Shown in pieces: positions 48,570 to 62,400 of a stretch of DNA of 64,000 nt (positions are counted from its first letter, which is position 1; every line of letters starts with the position of its first letter). The stretch covers positions 25,836,756 through 25,900,755 of the forward strand of contig CP141147.1 in assembly GCA_035235625.1 (NCBI GenBank), read 5' to 3'. The notes below the pieces were generated by a model, which saw only the letters and a program-made list of their open reading frames with translations, did not search any database and was not told where the DNA came from. The DNA is from Saururus chinensis. Taxonomy: Eukaryota > Streptophyta > Magnoliopsida > Piperales > Saururaceae. The position numbers and the translations under genes were made by a program.

Positions 48570-51500
48570 TGTGGCCCTATGCAGTTCTAATATGTCACCC
48601 CAACGCCGTACAAAATGTGTTGTAGGAATTGATGAGATCAATGATCACAATGAAGTAGTAAGGTTGTCGTGACAAGTTGAGTAGCTGATACTTTAGATGG
48701 TAGATTTGATGGTTGTTGTTGCACGTTAAAATCCCAACTTGGTTCAGCCCAACAACTAAGTTGAAGATGATGAGCTGGAGGTTGAAGCTGATGGCGAGAA
48801 TCCTTTTGCCAATGCTGCCTTGTGTGATGATGAGGTACACCAATTGCCGCATTGTGAGGTTGATCAACATGGGAGACTCCCACCATGAGTGCCAAGGTGA
48901 TCGGAGGTTTATATGCCCCCGAGAAGAGATGATATGGTGAATTGGCGCAGGGAGGCTGGTTTGAATATTGACATATTTGAATTTCATGGGAAGATGTATC
49001 CTAAAGAGTTCTTGTCAATATAGAAGGCATCCTTGACTTTAAGGAGGTTCCGAAAGTATGTTCCCTTGGTGGCAACTCGTTTTCGAGATCGAGCAATTGC
49101 ATGGTTACAACAAATCAAATCTACTTGTGCATGCTAAAGAAAAACAAAGAACAGTTTATGGGAAAAGTTGAAGAAACATATGAGGCAAGAATTTCTACCC
49201 TATAACTTTGCCCGAGTGATGTATCAATGCCTAAAGACCTACGACAAGGATCAAAATCGGTAGAAGAATACACTAAAGAATTCTATTAATTATTACATCG
49301 TAATGATTTGGCTGAATTGGAGGAACAACTCATGTCTCCTTATATTAGAGGTATGCATCGAAACCTTAAAGATACCTTGATTTTGTTTCATATTTTTTCC
49401 CTGTTGGGCATTCTTGAGTGCTTTACTTCGAGAAACAGTAAGGCCCTATTGGCCATACTTTGAGATGACCGGTGGCACTTCTCTAGCCATGCCGACGCCA
49501 CCAATTCAGGTAGTGTGCAAGCCTCTTCCAAGGCTACACCTAAAAAAACTCAGAACACTACTCAATCCTCTACAAGCGGTAGTCCAACGTCCTTTAAATG
49601 TGGTATTTGGGTCATAGAGCAGCAAATTTTCCTCGCAATAATCAAAACGATAAATGATTATTTACTAAATATGAAGAGTATGGATAATATTTCTTTTGAT
49701 TACCTTAATCATATATATATGATGAGGAAGAACTACTAAATAAAGAGATAGTGGAAGGTGAACATTGAGAAGGTTTAGTGACATGTCGCCTTTGCTTTGC
49801 CCCTAAGGATATGGATGGTGATCATTAGTTAAGGAACAATATATTTCATACTACTTGCACTATTAAGAGTAAGGTTTGTCATCTTCTGATTGATTTGGGA
49901 TGTTGTGACAATGTTGTGGCTGATGAAGCAGTTCAAAAACTTCAATTGAGCATTACACCCCATCACCATCCATATACATTTTCTTGGTTAAAAAAAGAAA
50001 GTAAGATACAAATCTCTAAATGATGTTTAATTCATTTCTTTATTGGTTCTACATATAAGGATAAGATATATGAAGTAATATTATTGTTATAGATGTTTGT
50101 CACTTCTTGCTTAGGCATCATTGGTAATATAATTGATGTGTGATGCATGGTAGTCGTAAAAACACATATAGCTTTATTTAGAATAGCACAAAAATTATTT
50201 TTGTGTCCCATAAGGATGAGGTGATTAAACCTCAAAACAATAAAGAGGTGACTCTTTCGCCTAGGGAAATTTTTTTTGAAGAATTGAAGGGAGATGATGT
50301 TGTGTATGATTTGGTTTCTAAGGAGGATAATGAAGGTGATAATATTCCCGAAGAGGTTAAACCTTTGGTGCATAAGTATCATAATTTTTTTTTTAGTCTC
50401 TACCCAATGGGTTACCACCTCTTAGATACATCCAACATCATATTGGCCTTGTGCCCGTATCTTTACTCCCTAATTGTCCCCATTATAGAATGAGTCTCAA
50501 AGAGTATGAGGAGCTTTAATGACAAGTCCTTGAGTTGCTAAGAAAGTGACATATTAGAGAGAGTCTAAGTCTGTGTGTTGTGTCAACTTTGCTTGCACCA
50601 AAGAAGAATAGTAGTTAGTGTATGTGTGTGGATAATAGAGTTATTAGTAAGATTACTGTCAAGTATCGTTTTCCTATTCCATATATTAATGATTTACTTG
50701 ATTGGTTGATTGGTGCTTCTATATTTAGCAGTTGGATTTGAAAAGTAGTTATCATCAAATTAAAATCAGACCGAGTGATGAATTGAAACAACCTTCAAGA
50801 CAAGAGAAGAGTTATATGAGTAGTTAGTTATGCCTTTTGGATTATCAAATACCCCAAACACATTCATAAGGGTGATGAACCAAGCTCTTTGAGTATTTAT
50901 TGACATATTTGTAGTAGTCTATTTTTTTAATATACTTATTTATAGCTCTGATATTGATTATAGCTTACAACATCTACAAGATGTTCTAGTTGTTCGTCAC
51001 AGGGATAGACTTTTTATAGTTATCAAGAAGTATTCTTTCATAAATGTACTCTTCCTTAGGTATATTGTCTCAAAGGATGAGATAGTTGTTTATGAAAGTA
51101 AGGCTGATGTGGTAAAGTAATAGCTAAGACTTACTAATATACATAAGGTGCGGAGTTTTCATGTGTTTGTTTCTTTATGTCGGAGGTTTATTCTTATAAT
51201 CAATACCATTATGACTCTCATTAATGATTGTATGAAGTTAGGACCTTTTGTTTGGAATGATGCAGCTGAAAGTACATTTATTCTTATTGAAGAAAAACTT
51301 ACTTCAGCACTTGTGTTAGCCTTGCCTAACTTTGCCAAGCCTTTTAAGTTACATTGTGATGCTTCAAAGGTTGGTATTAGGGTTGTTCTAAGTCAAGAGT
51401 GTCATTCTCTTGCTTATTTTAGTGAGAAAATATTAAAAGCACGAGTGCCTATGATGTTGAGTTTTATGCTATTATCTAAGTTCTTCGACATTGAAGGCAT

Positions 51501-52420
51501 TATTTGATTCATATAGAGTTAACCATTTATTCTAATCATTCTGTTCTTAAGCATATTAATAGTCAAGAGAAATTATCTGCTAGACATGCACAATGGCCAT
51601 CTTATTTGCAGGAATTTACTTTTGTGCTTAGTTATAAGTCTGAAGTTCAAAGCAGGGTTTAGATGTCTTAAGTTGTCAAGCATGCTTACTTACTAGTATA
51701 CGTACTCAAGTGTTAGGATTTGATTCACTTAAGGAGTTATTGATTATTGATCATTTTTTTCTAAGGTTTTATCTGAACTTGAAATAGAATAGAAATTAGA
51801 TTATTTGTTGTATTATGGGTTTCTTTTCAAATGCAATATGTTATATGTTCTTACTTGTAGCATGCACTAAAAGATCATTAAAGAGTTTCATGATGAGGGT
51901 TATATGGGAAGAGATAAAACTTTTTATCTTGTGTCTTCTTATTTGTGGCCATCTATGCACAGGGATGTGTATAGATTTGTTAGGAGGTGTCGTATATGCC
52001 ATGTTGCTAAAGGGACATCAATGGATGTTGGGTTATATATGACCTTGCCTAACCCAACTCAGCCATGGTCCAACCTTGGTATAGATTTTGTTCTTGGATT
52101 ACCCCATACTTAAAGAGGAATGAATGTCATATATGTAGTTGTTGATAGATTCTTGAAGATGGTCTATTTCATTATTTGCAATAAGACCAATTATGCATCT
52201 CATGTTGTATTTTTATTCTTTTGGGAGGTATATAGTTTACATGGTTTACCATTGTTTATTGTTTATAATAGAGATACTCATTTTCTAAGTGAATGTTGGT
52301 TTTCTCTATGGAAACTAACACATACTTCACTAATTTTAGTAGTGCTTACCATCTTCAAATATATGGGCAGATGAAGGTAGTTAATTGATCCCTAGGAAAC
52401 TTATTAAAAAGTTTGGTTGG
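48570..52420 (+). mobile_element. Ty3/gypsy retrotransposon fossil, gag-pol
   Basis: Domain order: Gag (about 48590-49700), protease region (about 49840-50100), reverse transcriptase (about 50480-51130), RNase H (about 51240-51510, FKLHCDASKVG), integrase zinc finger and core (about 51880-52370, CRICHVAKG, GIDFVLGLPHT, YVVVDRFLKM). RT before integrase defines Ty3/gypsy; the integrase resembles Reina-like chromoviruses. It is broken in many places and looks old. No 3' LTR was found, so the 3' end appears lost. It abuts the plus-strand LINE. Confidence 0.85.
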
Positions 52421-53007
52421 TTCTAATCTCAAATATTGGGATAAGCATTTATATAAGGCTGAGTTTGCTTACATTTAATGGGTTGATCTTATTATGTTAT
52501 GCATCCAATTTATATTTTGCCAAGTCCTCATTAATGGGAGCCCATGGGATTCCATTCATCCTAAAAGGGGGCTTTGTGAAAGCGTCCTTGGTCCTCTCAA
52601 AATATTTATTTATTTTGGTGTAGCACCAACCTTCTTTCCATCATACTTTGATAAGTGGAGGAGGTTCACTTTTAAATGATATTTCCTTATACCAAAATTT
52701 GTTTTCTATCTCCCATGTTATTGATGACAACCTTATTTTTAGGAGAACAAAGGTTCATGAATGCAAGATTCTATGAAAGTTATTTTTAACTACAATCATG
52801 TTGCAAGCCTCTCCATCAACAATCAAAAAAATAAATTCATTTGAAGTCCCAATGTGTAGCCTCACATTAAATCCAAATTCAGAATTAAACATATCCTTGA
52901 GGCCTTATTGCCTTTATGATTGATAAGTACTTGGGGGTTCCTTAAAAAAGTTTGAAGACCTATATAAAACTCTAAATTTAGAAAATTTGTCCCAAAATTA
53001 ATTATTT
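52421..53007. other. Unassigned, possibly further relic sequence
   Basis: No domain recognised on either strand. It may be the worn tail of the gypsy element or another repeat. Confidence 0.3.
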
Positions 53008-53416
53008 TGTTAACCCGACCCAATCAGCCGCGTGTGTGAACCGAACTGGCCGGACGAGTGGCGGCACACGCATGCGGGTTAGCCTACTTAGGTGCATGGG
53101 TCCAACATGTCTCTTGCCCACAAAAGTGGGTTGGCCCAAGAGCCTAACTTCAAAGGCATAACTTGTGTCTTATATACCAACATCACCACCTTCTTCTACG
53201 CGATGTGGGACTTCACTTCTTCAACTAATTGGTCCAATTCACATGTGTGATTCTCATTCAATACAAAGTAGGCTTAGGCTCTCTACTATATAAGTGAGCC
53301 ACATTAGTAATATAGGTTTAACCCACATAAATATTATAGGCTTTAACCCATGTAAATATTATACCCACCTTAATAAAATATGCTTAACCCATTAATTATA
53401 ATGCCCGCTTCTAACA
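53008..53416 (+). mobile_element. ~0.4 kb solo LTR
   Basis: It starts TGTTAACCCGACCC and ends CGCTTCTAACA. ACTATATAAGTGAGCC near 53285 is a well-placed plus-strand TATA box. No coding on either side. A target duplication is not evident (TATTT left, TAAAA right). A copia origin is likely from size and ends. Confidence 0.5.
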
Positions 53417-54139
53417 TAAAATAGTTCAAAATAAAAATTTCAAAGCCATCCAATTTATTTTATACAATAATATGATTTGTGTTTTCATTCTTAGTTGACT
53501 CCCCAATACCTTTGAATTTATAATGGTCTCTTATCTATCTATCCTTTTGATTATCAGTGGGGCATTTTTACATTGAAAAAAGGGAATACCTATCATTAGG
53601 CCCCTTTTGGGCAGGCCTAATCCCGTGTCAAACCATGACACATTTTGATAGGCCATATAAAACCTATATCCTTTTGTGCTCTCCCAAAACATCCCACCTT
53701 TTAACCAATCTGCGGCCCATGATTTGAAAGTGACAATAATGCCCTTAGGGTTTTGGCTTCCATATAGGCTCTATGGCCAACAAGTGGCTGCAGTGGGCGA
53801 CAATAGCTACTTCATCTTGCCACGGTAAGGTGATTGAGGAAGGATGGGCGACAACAACTTTGGGTTTCAGTTTTTGAATATGCGGTGGTAGATTTAAAAT
53901 TTGGATTTGAAAGAGAGGGCTGTTTTATCCATTATTCATGTCAAGGTTTGTTAGCCTTACGAGTAGTTGTCGACGTTTATTGGAAGTTTGGCACTGTTTT
54001 GGGCAGAAAACTAATCCTTATTTAGGCTTTGTATTATAAATTTTCATGAAGGTAGTTCAACCTATAATGCCCTGATACAAAGCTTTGGAAAGAGATGAGG
54101 GAGGGGGATTAATCTAAGAACAAGAACAGGGATAGTGAT
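53417..54139. other. Unassigned spacer
   Basis: GGCCCCTTTTGGGCAGGCC near 53600 looks like a transposon end, but no partner was found. Confidence 0.3.
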
Positions 54140-54725
54140 CAAGAACAAAATTAGCTAAATAATTTGCAATTGCATTTCCTTCATAATGTATGAGATGAAC
54201 TTTGACCTCGGTGAAGTTGTTCAAAAGATTACTTCGGTTCAAAATATCATGTATGCGCTATGGGGCCTAATCGAGAGCATCCTTCATACAAGTGACAACA
54301 AGGAGAGAACCCCCCCTGCAAGATAATTCAGGAAAGAGGAGACCCTTGATCGGCAAGCATATGCTTTGGGATAAAAGACAATCATGTTGCCAAGGGTAGC
54401 TGCAGAGACAACAGTAAATTTGACCCTCATAATCTTGGATGATGAGGCAAAAGAATCTAGGAGCAGCCCCATCAAAGTTAATTATGTACCAACCATTTTT
54501 TTGGGGTGAAACCAGTGCACCAAAATCTGAGAGTGAACAGTAATTGATTTAGCTTTAAAATTGTGCACTTCGCATTTCTTAAAATTTGGGTCCTCCATAC
54601 GTTTTGGTTTGCCAAGCTTATCTCATCATACAATATGGAAAGACATTGCCCTTCCCGACCAAAAGAAGTATATGGTCTATTTGTTGATAGAATGAGAAAC
54701 ACCTTTAGGTCATTCAATTTCAAAT
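54140..54725 (-). mobile_element. LINE ORF2 RNase H fragment
   Basis: Minus strand reads NFDGAAP (start of the RNase H-like domain, about 54480), IIQDYEGQIYC, a central stretch, and LIHYEGNAIANYLANF at the end (about 54150). Upstream, VWRTQILRNAK and FTPKKWLVHN form the segment before this domain. It is an L1-type ORF2 C-terminus with frame damage. Confidence 0.65.
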
Positions 54726-55145
54726 ATCAAATGTAGTAGAGTTGAGACAAGGGAAGAATTAATTAAATTTGCCTGCACTAAGCAGCTAGGCCATCCAACA
54801 ATCTAGCACGAAGTCTAGCTTGTTGAGTAGACCTAAGAAATGATCCTTAATGATAAGGAGAAACCTAGCTAGCATTGTAGCATCAGCGCTGGCTAGACCC
54901 CTTGACATCAAATCATGACCAGCTCCTCTCCTGGCTAGCTTTTGTGCTATAATGATAATATAGGAATATTAGGGTCATGATGTATATAATACATGACATA
55001 TAGTTTTGATGATGTCCCACTTAAATTGAATTGTGTTAGTGTATTACACATACACATATGTGGTAACATTTGATACTTGATTTGGAAGTCTTAGAGGACT
55101 ACATAAACATAATATTTACTAATACTTAATCCTTGATTTGATCTT
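54726..55145. other. Unassigned spacer
   Basis: Nothing recognised. Confidence 0.3.
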
Positions 55146-55152
55146 GTAAAAA

Positions 55153-55350
55153 GGGAAGTATTTTTCATGTTCCCTGCTTATCATAAGCCGAGCGTAAAGA
55201 ATGTATGTGAAATATCTATTTTTGATATTACAGTGCACATGTTAGTGCACATTATACTAACATATATACCGTCGATCTAAAAAATAGATATTTTATAGGC
55301 ATTTCTTACACTCTGCTCATTGTTAGAGTAAAGCATAAAAATCGCTTCCC
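55153..55350. mobile_element. 198-bp Mutator-type MITE
   Basis: Foldback element with arms of about 90 bp: GGGAAGTATTTTTCATG on the left and, from the other end, GGGAAGCGATTTTTATG; both continue through AAATATCTATTTTT. GTAAAAAGG occurs at 55146-55154 and 55351-55359, giving a 7-9-bp target duplication. Long arms and a 9-bp duplication suggest a Mutator-like source. Confidence 0.8.
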
Positions 55351-55359
55351 GTAAAAAGG

Positions 55360-56430
55360 TATTTTGTTATTTTGTAGAGTGATTAAAATAGATTTTTAGT
55401 TCTAAAATAGTTACAACTTTGGTCGACAAGAGAACCAGCATATCCAACGCTACCGTAGAAGATGCTAATAACTTTTGTATAACGGTAGAAGAATTTGGGC
55501 TATCGTTATTGGTGATGAAGATCAATTGCTGCAATTAAAAATTCAAAATTATGACAGAGATTGGAGAAGTGGTCTACCTATATCTAGCTTAGTAAATAGA
55601 CTATTACAACTGTACTTGTGACTTTGGTCGCTGCGGTCGATGTTGAGCAGTCTACTAGAAATTGTCACATGAATCTACCAATGACATAGCTAATGAACTA
55701 TAATGGCGAACTACAAAGACTAACCACATAATGGTCTACCGGAAATCACCTTTGAGATCAACCTTATGGATTTGGTTCAAGAAAATGGTGATTTGGATCA
55801 ATAAAAATTATGGATATTTTCTGGTTGAAGGTATAAATTCGAGGAAAAGTACTTGGACAACTTACTTTGACAACATGCAAAGTTTTCCAAGTCATATGGA
55901 CAATATATTTACAATTTCAACATAACTTGTTAACTTGCATTAATGATTTTGTTTTGGACAAGCAGACGTTAACTAAAAGTTGGATTATGAAGCAAACAAC
56001 TTGTAGATTGATATAGGCATATACTTTGAAGTCTATGAACATGCTAGTCGAAGGCATGAACAACTAGTAAAGAAAATTGGTGCAAAAATGAATCATGCAA
56101 TGGTAGCAGAACCACTCTACCCATGGAGATATTGTACTAGTAGTGTTACAAATTTAATGTGATGCAAAACTAGGAAGAGTGTTACAATAGTGGTCTACTG
56201 ATATTTGGATTGATCGTTGTAGTTTTAATTTTTTTTAAGCTAATTATTTCCATCCAAAGCTTTTAAAAATTATGTACAATGACTAGAAGATTTCCCCAGT
56301 CATCTCCAAATGCCTCTTAGTCCGTTCAAATATTTCTATGAAATATTTTAGCTATAAATATGGATCAAGAAGAATGATTCAAATGCTCCCTGCCTCTCTA
56401 TTAATCCTATAGCATTGAAGCCTTCAAAGC
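55360..56430. other. Unassigned spacer
   Basis: AT-rich; short open frames without features. Confidence 0.3.
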
Positions 56431-57030
56431 CCTTCTTAAAGCCATCATTGTTAAGAGTGTCCACGCTCTCTTGATTGCTTGTTTTGGGGATTTTCATTGG
56501 AAAGTCTTAGCTACTTCATTCTCTTGTATCATGCTCTTACACCTTGAGTGATTCATTGTATATTGGGATTGTGGAGAGATTGTTCAAGTGACAATTGTGG
56601 TATCAATCTAAGAGAGACATTCTCATTGTAAAGAGTCAACCAATTCCATAAAAGTGGCACCTTGAAGGGGAGAGTGATCACCTCCTTAAAAGTGATCAAG
56701 GAGAGGGAGAGGTTATCACCTCCTAGTTGAAGTGTGGCCACCCCTGTAATTGTTGAGTGACAAATGTGACCACACTTGTTACCTCCGGAAGAGTGGCATA
56801 GTGAAGTTTCTAGTGTCTTGGTTCAGCTTGGCAAAGCATGCCAACACTAGAAGAGCATATGTAGGGAATTTACTCACATTGAAGACTGCTGCTTCAACAA
56901 AACCTTATGTTCTTCCTATCTACTTCTTTCACATCGGCTACGCTTCATTTCTGCATTCTATAAATATTTATTGGCTATTTTCATCTTGAGCTGATTGTAC
57001 ATTTTTCAAAAAAAACCTGTTGGTTTTAAA
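56431..57030 (+). mobile_element. LTR fragment, probably copia
   Basis: The run CTAAGAGAGACATTCTCATT, GAAGGGGAGAGTGATCACC, GTGTGGCCACCCCTGTAATT and GCAAAGCATGCCAACACT is phrasing I know from plant copia LTRs, and the end TTTTTCAAAAAAAACCTGTTG fits their 3' part. Borders are not defined. Confidence 0.4.
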
Positions 57031-58641
57031 AACACAACATTTAGTTTGGTTTTCTCTTAACCCAATTTTATTTAGTTTAGTTTTCTATTTATTTGATTTA
57101 GTTTCTATTAACCAAAAAGGGTCTAGTTTGATTTCACTAAAGAATGTGTTCATTAACGGATGGACGCATCCGTTTGAATGAGACAGGGTGTCTTCAACAG
57201 GATCTCCTATAAAATCATGAAAACTAATTTTTGCAATAATCCTTTTCTGGATTTCCGACTTCATACTTTATGTGAGAGCATTACATACCATGGTTTGTTG
57301 CATGTACTATGTTGGAAGTGCTCCTACAGTACATGGTTGATCATCTTATCCTAAAAAATAAACGCCCAAGAAAATCCTAAGCATTGTTAAGGAAGGCGAA
57401 TTTTGTCTTAAGGATAGAACGATTTGTTTGATTCGATCATAATCATTATAGTAAAATTTATCATCACAATACTTACAAAGGTATGAAAATAACATTTTAC
57501 TCATTTTTTATCTTTAATTCTTATTTTACTCATGTTGTATATCCTTATATTTTATAATATAAGTTTGAATTGGTACGCAATTTAAGGCTATTTTAGAATA
57601 TTATCTATTTAGATTCTTTCAGATACCTTACTATATGCCAGCATAATATTAAGGGTTGATATGGCATGAACCCTATTTTTTATGTTATGTTGATTTTAAA
57701 TTTTTAGTATTATATCTTACACTCTCAAACTTAAATTCACGCATTCTTATTATTATTAAAAAACTATCAATAAGCTCTATCAAATGAGATCCTAAAAGGT
57801 AGGCAACAATGCTTACCAGTAACAACTGCCCCCAAAGTGGAAGCATCCCTAATGATTAGACCATGTCCCTAAGACTTGATAAAAGGGTTCATGGCTATAT
57901 TTTCTAGAACTTTTTTGTGGCCTCACATATTATACACACTTCTCAATAACAATTATTTTATTTTTAACTACATTATACATGTTCGGATTCACATTTTTTT
58001 ACGCCCTTGGAAAACTCCCAAAAAGCTCTATAAAATGAGACACATCATAAATTAGTCTTAAATATGAATAACGTGCTCTACAATATAAAGTTCATAGATA
58101 TCATTGTCTTCGCCGACCTATGTATAATATTTTGCCTATGAGACTTAAACTCATAATTATCTACTATGAGTGTATTTGGGTCAATATAGAGTTTGTATAT
58201 ATAATTTATAGTTAGTATGATCTCCACATCATGTATTATCTTATCTAATTTATATTAACACGCACTATATGTGTGCATTCTTGCTAGCACATAAATAATA
58301 CAACAGACAGTGCATTACAATAACTAGCAAATGACATCCAAAAATCAGTATATCCCATACACGAAAGGTCGTAGGTGAAGCATCAATGATTCCAAGACTG
58401 CACCGGCTTCACATTAGACATAATGAACACATATCTCCACACCAGCAATTGGGTTGAAATCAAATATCTAATCACATGCAGGTTCTCTCTGGCGTCGGAT
58501 ACAAGACTAGAGACACATCTACGCCCGACATCACCAAGGACAAACAATAAGGACCAACACCACAACTGAAGAACACAAAACTCATTTATCAGCAATGATC
58601 TCTACCGATGTATTGCTCAAACGTTAATTAAATTACATGCA
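57031..58641. other. Unassigned AT-rich spacer
   Basis: About 57285-57345 has inverted CATGTACTATGTTGG / CTACAGTACATGG phrases that resemble the insert at 13.3 kb. No gene recognised. Confidence 0.3.
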
Positions 58642-58745
58642 CGCCCTCTGTCTCATGTTAATTGTATAAATTATAAAACTATAATAAACTAATTTTAGCT
58701 TATTACAGTTTTCTAATCCAAACAATTAATATGGGATGGAGGGAG
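58642..58745. mobile_element. Stowaway MITE, ~104 bp
   Basis: The left end CGCCCTCTGTCTCATGTTAA and the right end, read on the other strand, CTCCCTCCATCCCATATTAA, are Stowaway termini. A second member of the superfamily also lies at 44957. Confidence 0.8.
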
Positions 58746-59380
58746 TCTGGCAGCCTGAGAGGGGTCGATGAAATCTTTTGGTGGGGGTTCCACATTTCAA
58801 GAAATAAGAAAGATTAGCCAGATTATCAAGAGCCATTGTAATGGGAGAGAGATAACGTCATAAGCTGATTGTGACATGGGTGCTTTCCACCAGACATGTT
58901 GTATGCTTGTAGCTGTCCTTGAATGAAGGAGCCTGTGATCTGCAACGTTATGCTATCCGTTTTGATAATAAGCATGATTTGAATTAAGCATAGTTGACTG
59001 GCTTGAACAAAGCTTTGTTTTGGGCACTGCACCATGTCAAATGTTAGAACTAAATGTGATTGATTGCGTAATATCTTATTAATTAACATTTGGGCATGCA
59101 GGATACTGTCTAAAGATGGCTTGCACATTGGCTTGAACATCGAGGCTCGAAGAAGGATGTAAAGTGCTTCAAGTTGGGAAGGAACAGCATGGCTCACCTA
59201 TGCCAAAGGGCAGGCAGACTGCCATGTAGATATTACGCCAAAAAGGAAAGAATCACTGAGATTGAAATCGCACGACCCGAAAGTGTCCAGCACACAAGGA
59301 CGCAAGTGCACCAGGTACATATAAACAGGGCCCTAAACTAAATACCGAGGGGGTAATGGCTTATGTACTAACAGTTAATG
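58746..59380. other. 3' flank of the S18 gene
   Basis: No repeats or domains recognised. A 123-residue minus-strand frame lies here but has no start context or family features. Confidence 0.35.
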
Positions 59381-59386
59381 TTTATT
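59381..59386 (-). promoter_or_regulatory. Polyadenylation signal of the S18 gene
   Basis: AATAAA on the minus strand, about 60 bases after the stop codon, inside AAGAAATAAACATT. Good spacing for a near-upstream element. Confidence 0.5.
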
Positions 59387-59446
59387 TCTTGAAAAAAAAA
59401 GGGAGGACACACAAAAATGTATTCTGATAAGTAAAACACCATGGTG

Positions 59447-62400
59447 CTATGGCCGTAGTTTAGGCATTTTTGGAAGCTCATCAAGATTTGGATCAAGATA
59501 AGAGTCCAGCACTTCATCAGGTTCTGGTTCCAGTTCAGGTTCAAGTTCAGGTTCGCGACTAAAGCTACCTCGACCACGTGCAATAGCAAAGTCGAAGTCA
59601 TCATAAGTTTCTTCCATGCTGACCCCAAACTTGAAGGGCCTCTGGCCCATCGTAGTGAAAGGCATTAAACCAAAAGCCCGTGCAGTCTTGATCTCCCGCG
59701 CTACCTTCCTCTGAGCTTTGGCACTGATTCCAGTCTGTGCAGGATAAACAAAATGCAAAGCTCGTCTTGAATAGAAAAAATGTAGTAATTTACTATAGGC
59801 ACAAAGAAACCGCAATTGCACCAACCATTTTCCTCTTCTTGATGATTCCAGCTGCCGTAATGAAGTTGGCAAGAAACCTCACGTTCTGCACATAGTAACA
59901 CATAGATGAGACGATGCAATGCCATTGTTATAAAGTACTCATCTTTTGCGATAAAGATAAATGTGAATCAAGTGCTAAGATAACAACCAGAAAAACCAAG
60001 AAACTAAAATGCTGGCAGACAAGAAAAACAGTTGACCAAAAGACAACTAATTCTGGCTTGCCCCCTTGATTTTAAGCTGATGCTGATCATGTCGTGCAGG
60101 GGTGAAAATTTGTTGGACAGACATAGGGCAAGGTATGGTTGTGTCGGTTTCCAGACTATGTTTAGTAAGAATATTATTATTTGTGACCATGTCCAAGTGT
60201 CTAACAGCCACTGTTAAATCAGTATTTTGTTCATTGTTACTATCAACATCAATATTGTTTTCGACATTGGATTAGTTTACTTAGTAATATATCATTTATT
60301 AAGTAATCGATAGTTGTTAAGGCATGTAACACAAGGATACTCATAAGAACATGCACAGGCTTGTTCATGAACAATAAAAAAGTTTCTCGAAATAGGTAAC
60401 TTTTAGTTTAAGTACTAGTGGACAATGAAGAATAGATATATAGTTATTGTGTTATGCACAAGGACTCAAAGGACAAAGTAAAGTTTTTGTCTTCATCCAC
60501 GTCAAATTAAGTCGAACATGAGCATGACACAACAGTAATGCAATCCACGACGTCCATTTTCCGTCCCTAATGTTGCATGCAATGCCCACTTGAACATTCA
60601 ATTAATGATTGCCATGCCAGCTTAAATAAAGAGGGCCCTTATTATTATAAAGGAGCACCAAAATGAGTGGCCGACAAATTAATAAGTCTACGATGCCTGG
60701 GGAGAAAATTATTCACAGATAAATAAGAAGCATAAAATAGAAAAGCCCAACGGTTCTAAGCCTTACGCGGAAATCTGCTTTTTCAAGAACTTCTGCAGTT
60801 GTGGTTTCAAACTCCTTTCTCTTGATTTCTTTCTGTATTCCTGGCTTGGTAAGATCAAGATCCTACATAGAACTACAACAAATATGAATGCAGACCAAAT
60901 TGTAACGATGCCAGAAATCAAAATTTGGATCCATTGATTGGGATGTTATGATGAAGGACAAGATCTGTTCCACATGCATAGCATAAGGGCCAACAAAGAA
61001 TGTGAAGAGATATAACATGTATAAAGGCTTCAACACGCCTTTTGATATCTATCAAATATAAGCGATAGTCCCAAACATTACATTACAACTAAACCAAAAA
61101 AAATTTACAGAAATGAGGCTGACATTGAGAACCATAGTAAACATTTAAACAATGAGATACATATATGCAGTTAAAGACCTCCATTAGTTAAAATATGTAC
61201 CTTGATTGTGTAAGTCAGTCCAGGCATATCCCTTCCAGATGGGAAGCTAACATCTGGTCTAAACTTATAGTCATCATTTGCTATTTCATCACCATAAGCA
61301 AAATAAGTGGCAGCCTTTTTCAGTTTCCCGTCCATCCCATCTGTCAAAGTATCGAAACTCTCCTCAAAGCTATCTATAAATTGGTAGTTATTACCAGCAT
61401 TTGTTTTAGAGCCTGAATTAGAAGAAGCATTTCCACGAGCCTTTTCAATTTTATCAAGTTTGCGGAAAAATGAGTTGGTTTCTGAATTACTTCCAGAATA
61501 TTCACTAAATATTCTCTTTTCAAAATCATCCGCCGACTCAAAAGTATCACCAGCTTTTTTGTCATTGCTAGAGTCGCCTGATTGAAGTACAGAAACAAAA
61601 AAATTAGAAATACAACAATTTACAATTAAGACAAGTGTCAAGAAATATAAGTAAGATTTATGATACACCCAGCTATAGGTTTGCTAAGAAAAATATGAAT
61701 CGTCCAGGGTCCAGGACCACTAAAGTGGTATCATTAACGCTTGCCCTGATGACCACCCAAAATAGTTGAGAAGATTACTAGGCAAAACAAATATCCACGG
61801 ATCAATTATCTTCAATCACAGCATTTGAAGAACAAATATCTCAGAACATGGGTATTACACGAAAATGGTCAAAACAACTCGGAACACATTATCAAGAGTA
61901 ATTCATTCATATAGGGAACTGGTTCCTCACTTTATCTTCTACATGACTGGAATCTTAAACTACCAAAGAACCAATTACCCTTCTATATTTAATAGATCCA
62001 TTTCTGCTTTCAACTTAAGAGTGAGCTGAATATTTGCTCCTGTTTTCTTTGCTTTCTGACAAGATTTCCATCCAATAATATCTCAAATAATAAAATACAT
62101 AGAGTTCTAAATGTGGTTCAATACAGTAACAAGCAAACATCTACCCACAAGCAAATATAACGAAAACATTGCTAGTACGTTTGGCAATTGCAACTTATAT
62201 TCTGAAAACTACCTTCATTTCATCCACCCGAAGCATAAAACTGAGGCATAATAGTGGTGAGATGAGTGCACTTGCTATGTGACTACACCCTCTTCCAAAA
62301 GGTAGGTCCAAGCGACTGGCCACCACCTCAAATTCAAATTGATGAAGTGACACTAAGGTCAAGGCAGTGATGAGGACAAGAGAATGTGTGCTCTCGCTTC

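Noticed and set aside
58826-59197. 123-residue minus-strand frame downstream of the S18 gene
   Set aside because: No family features; lies in the 3' flank after a plausible polyadenylation signal.
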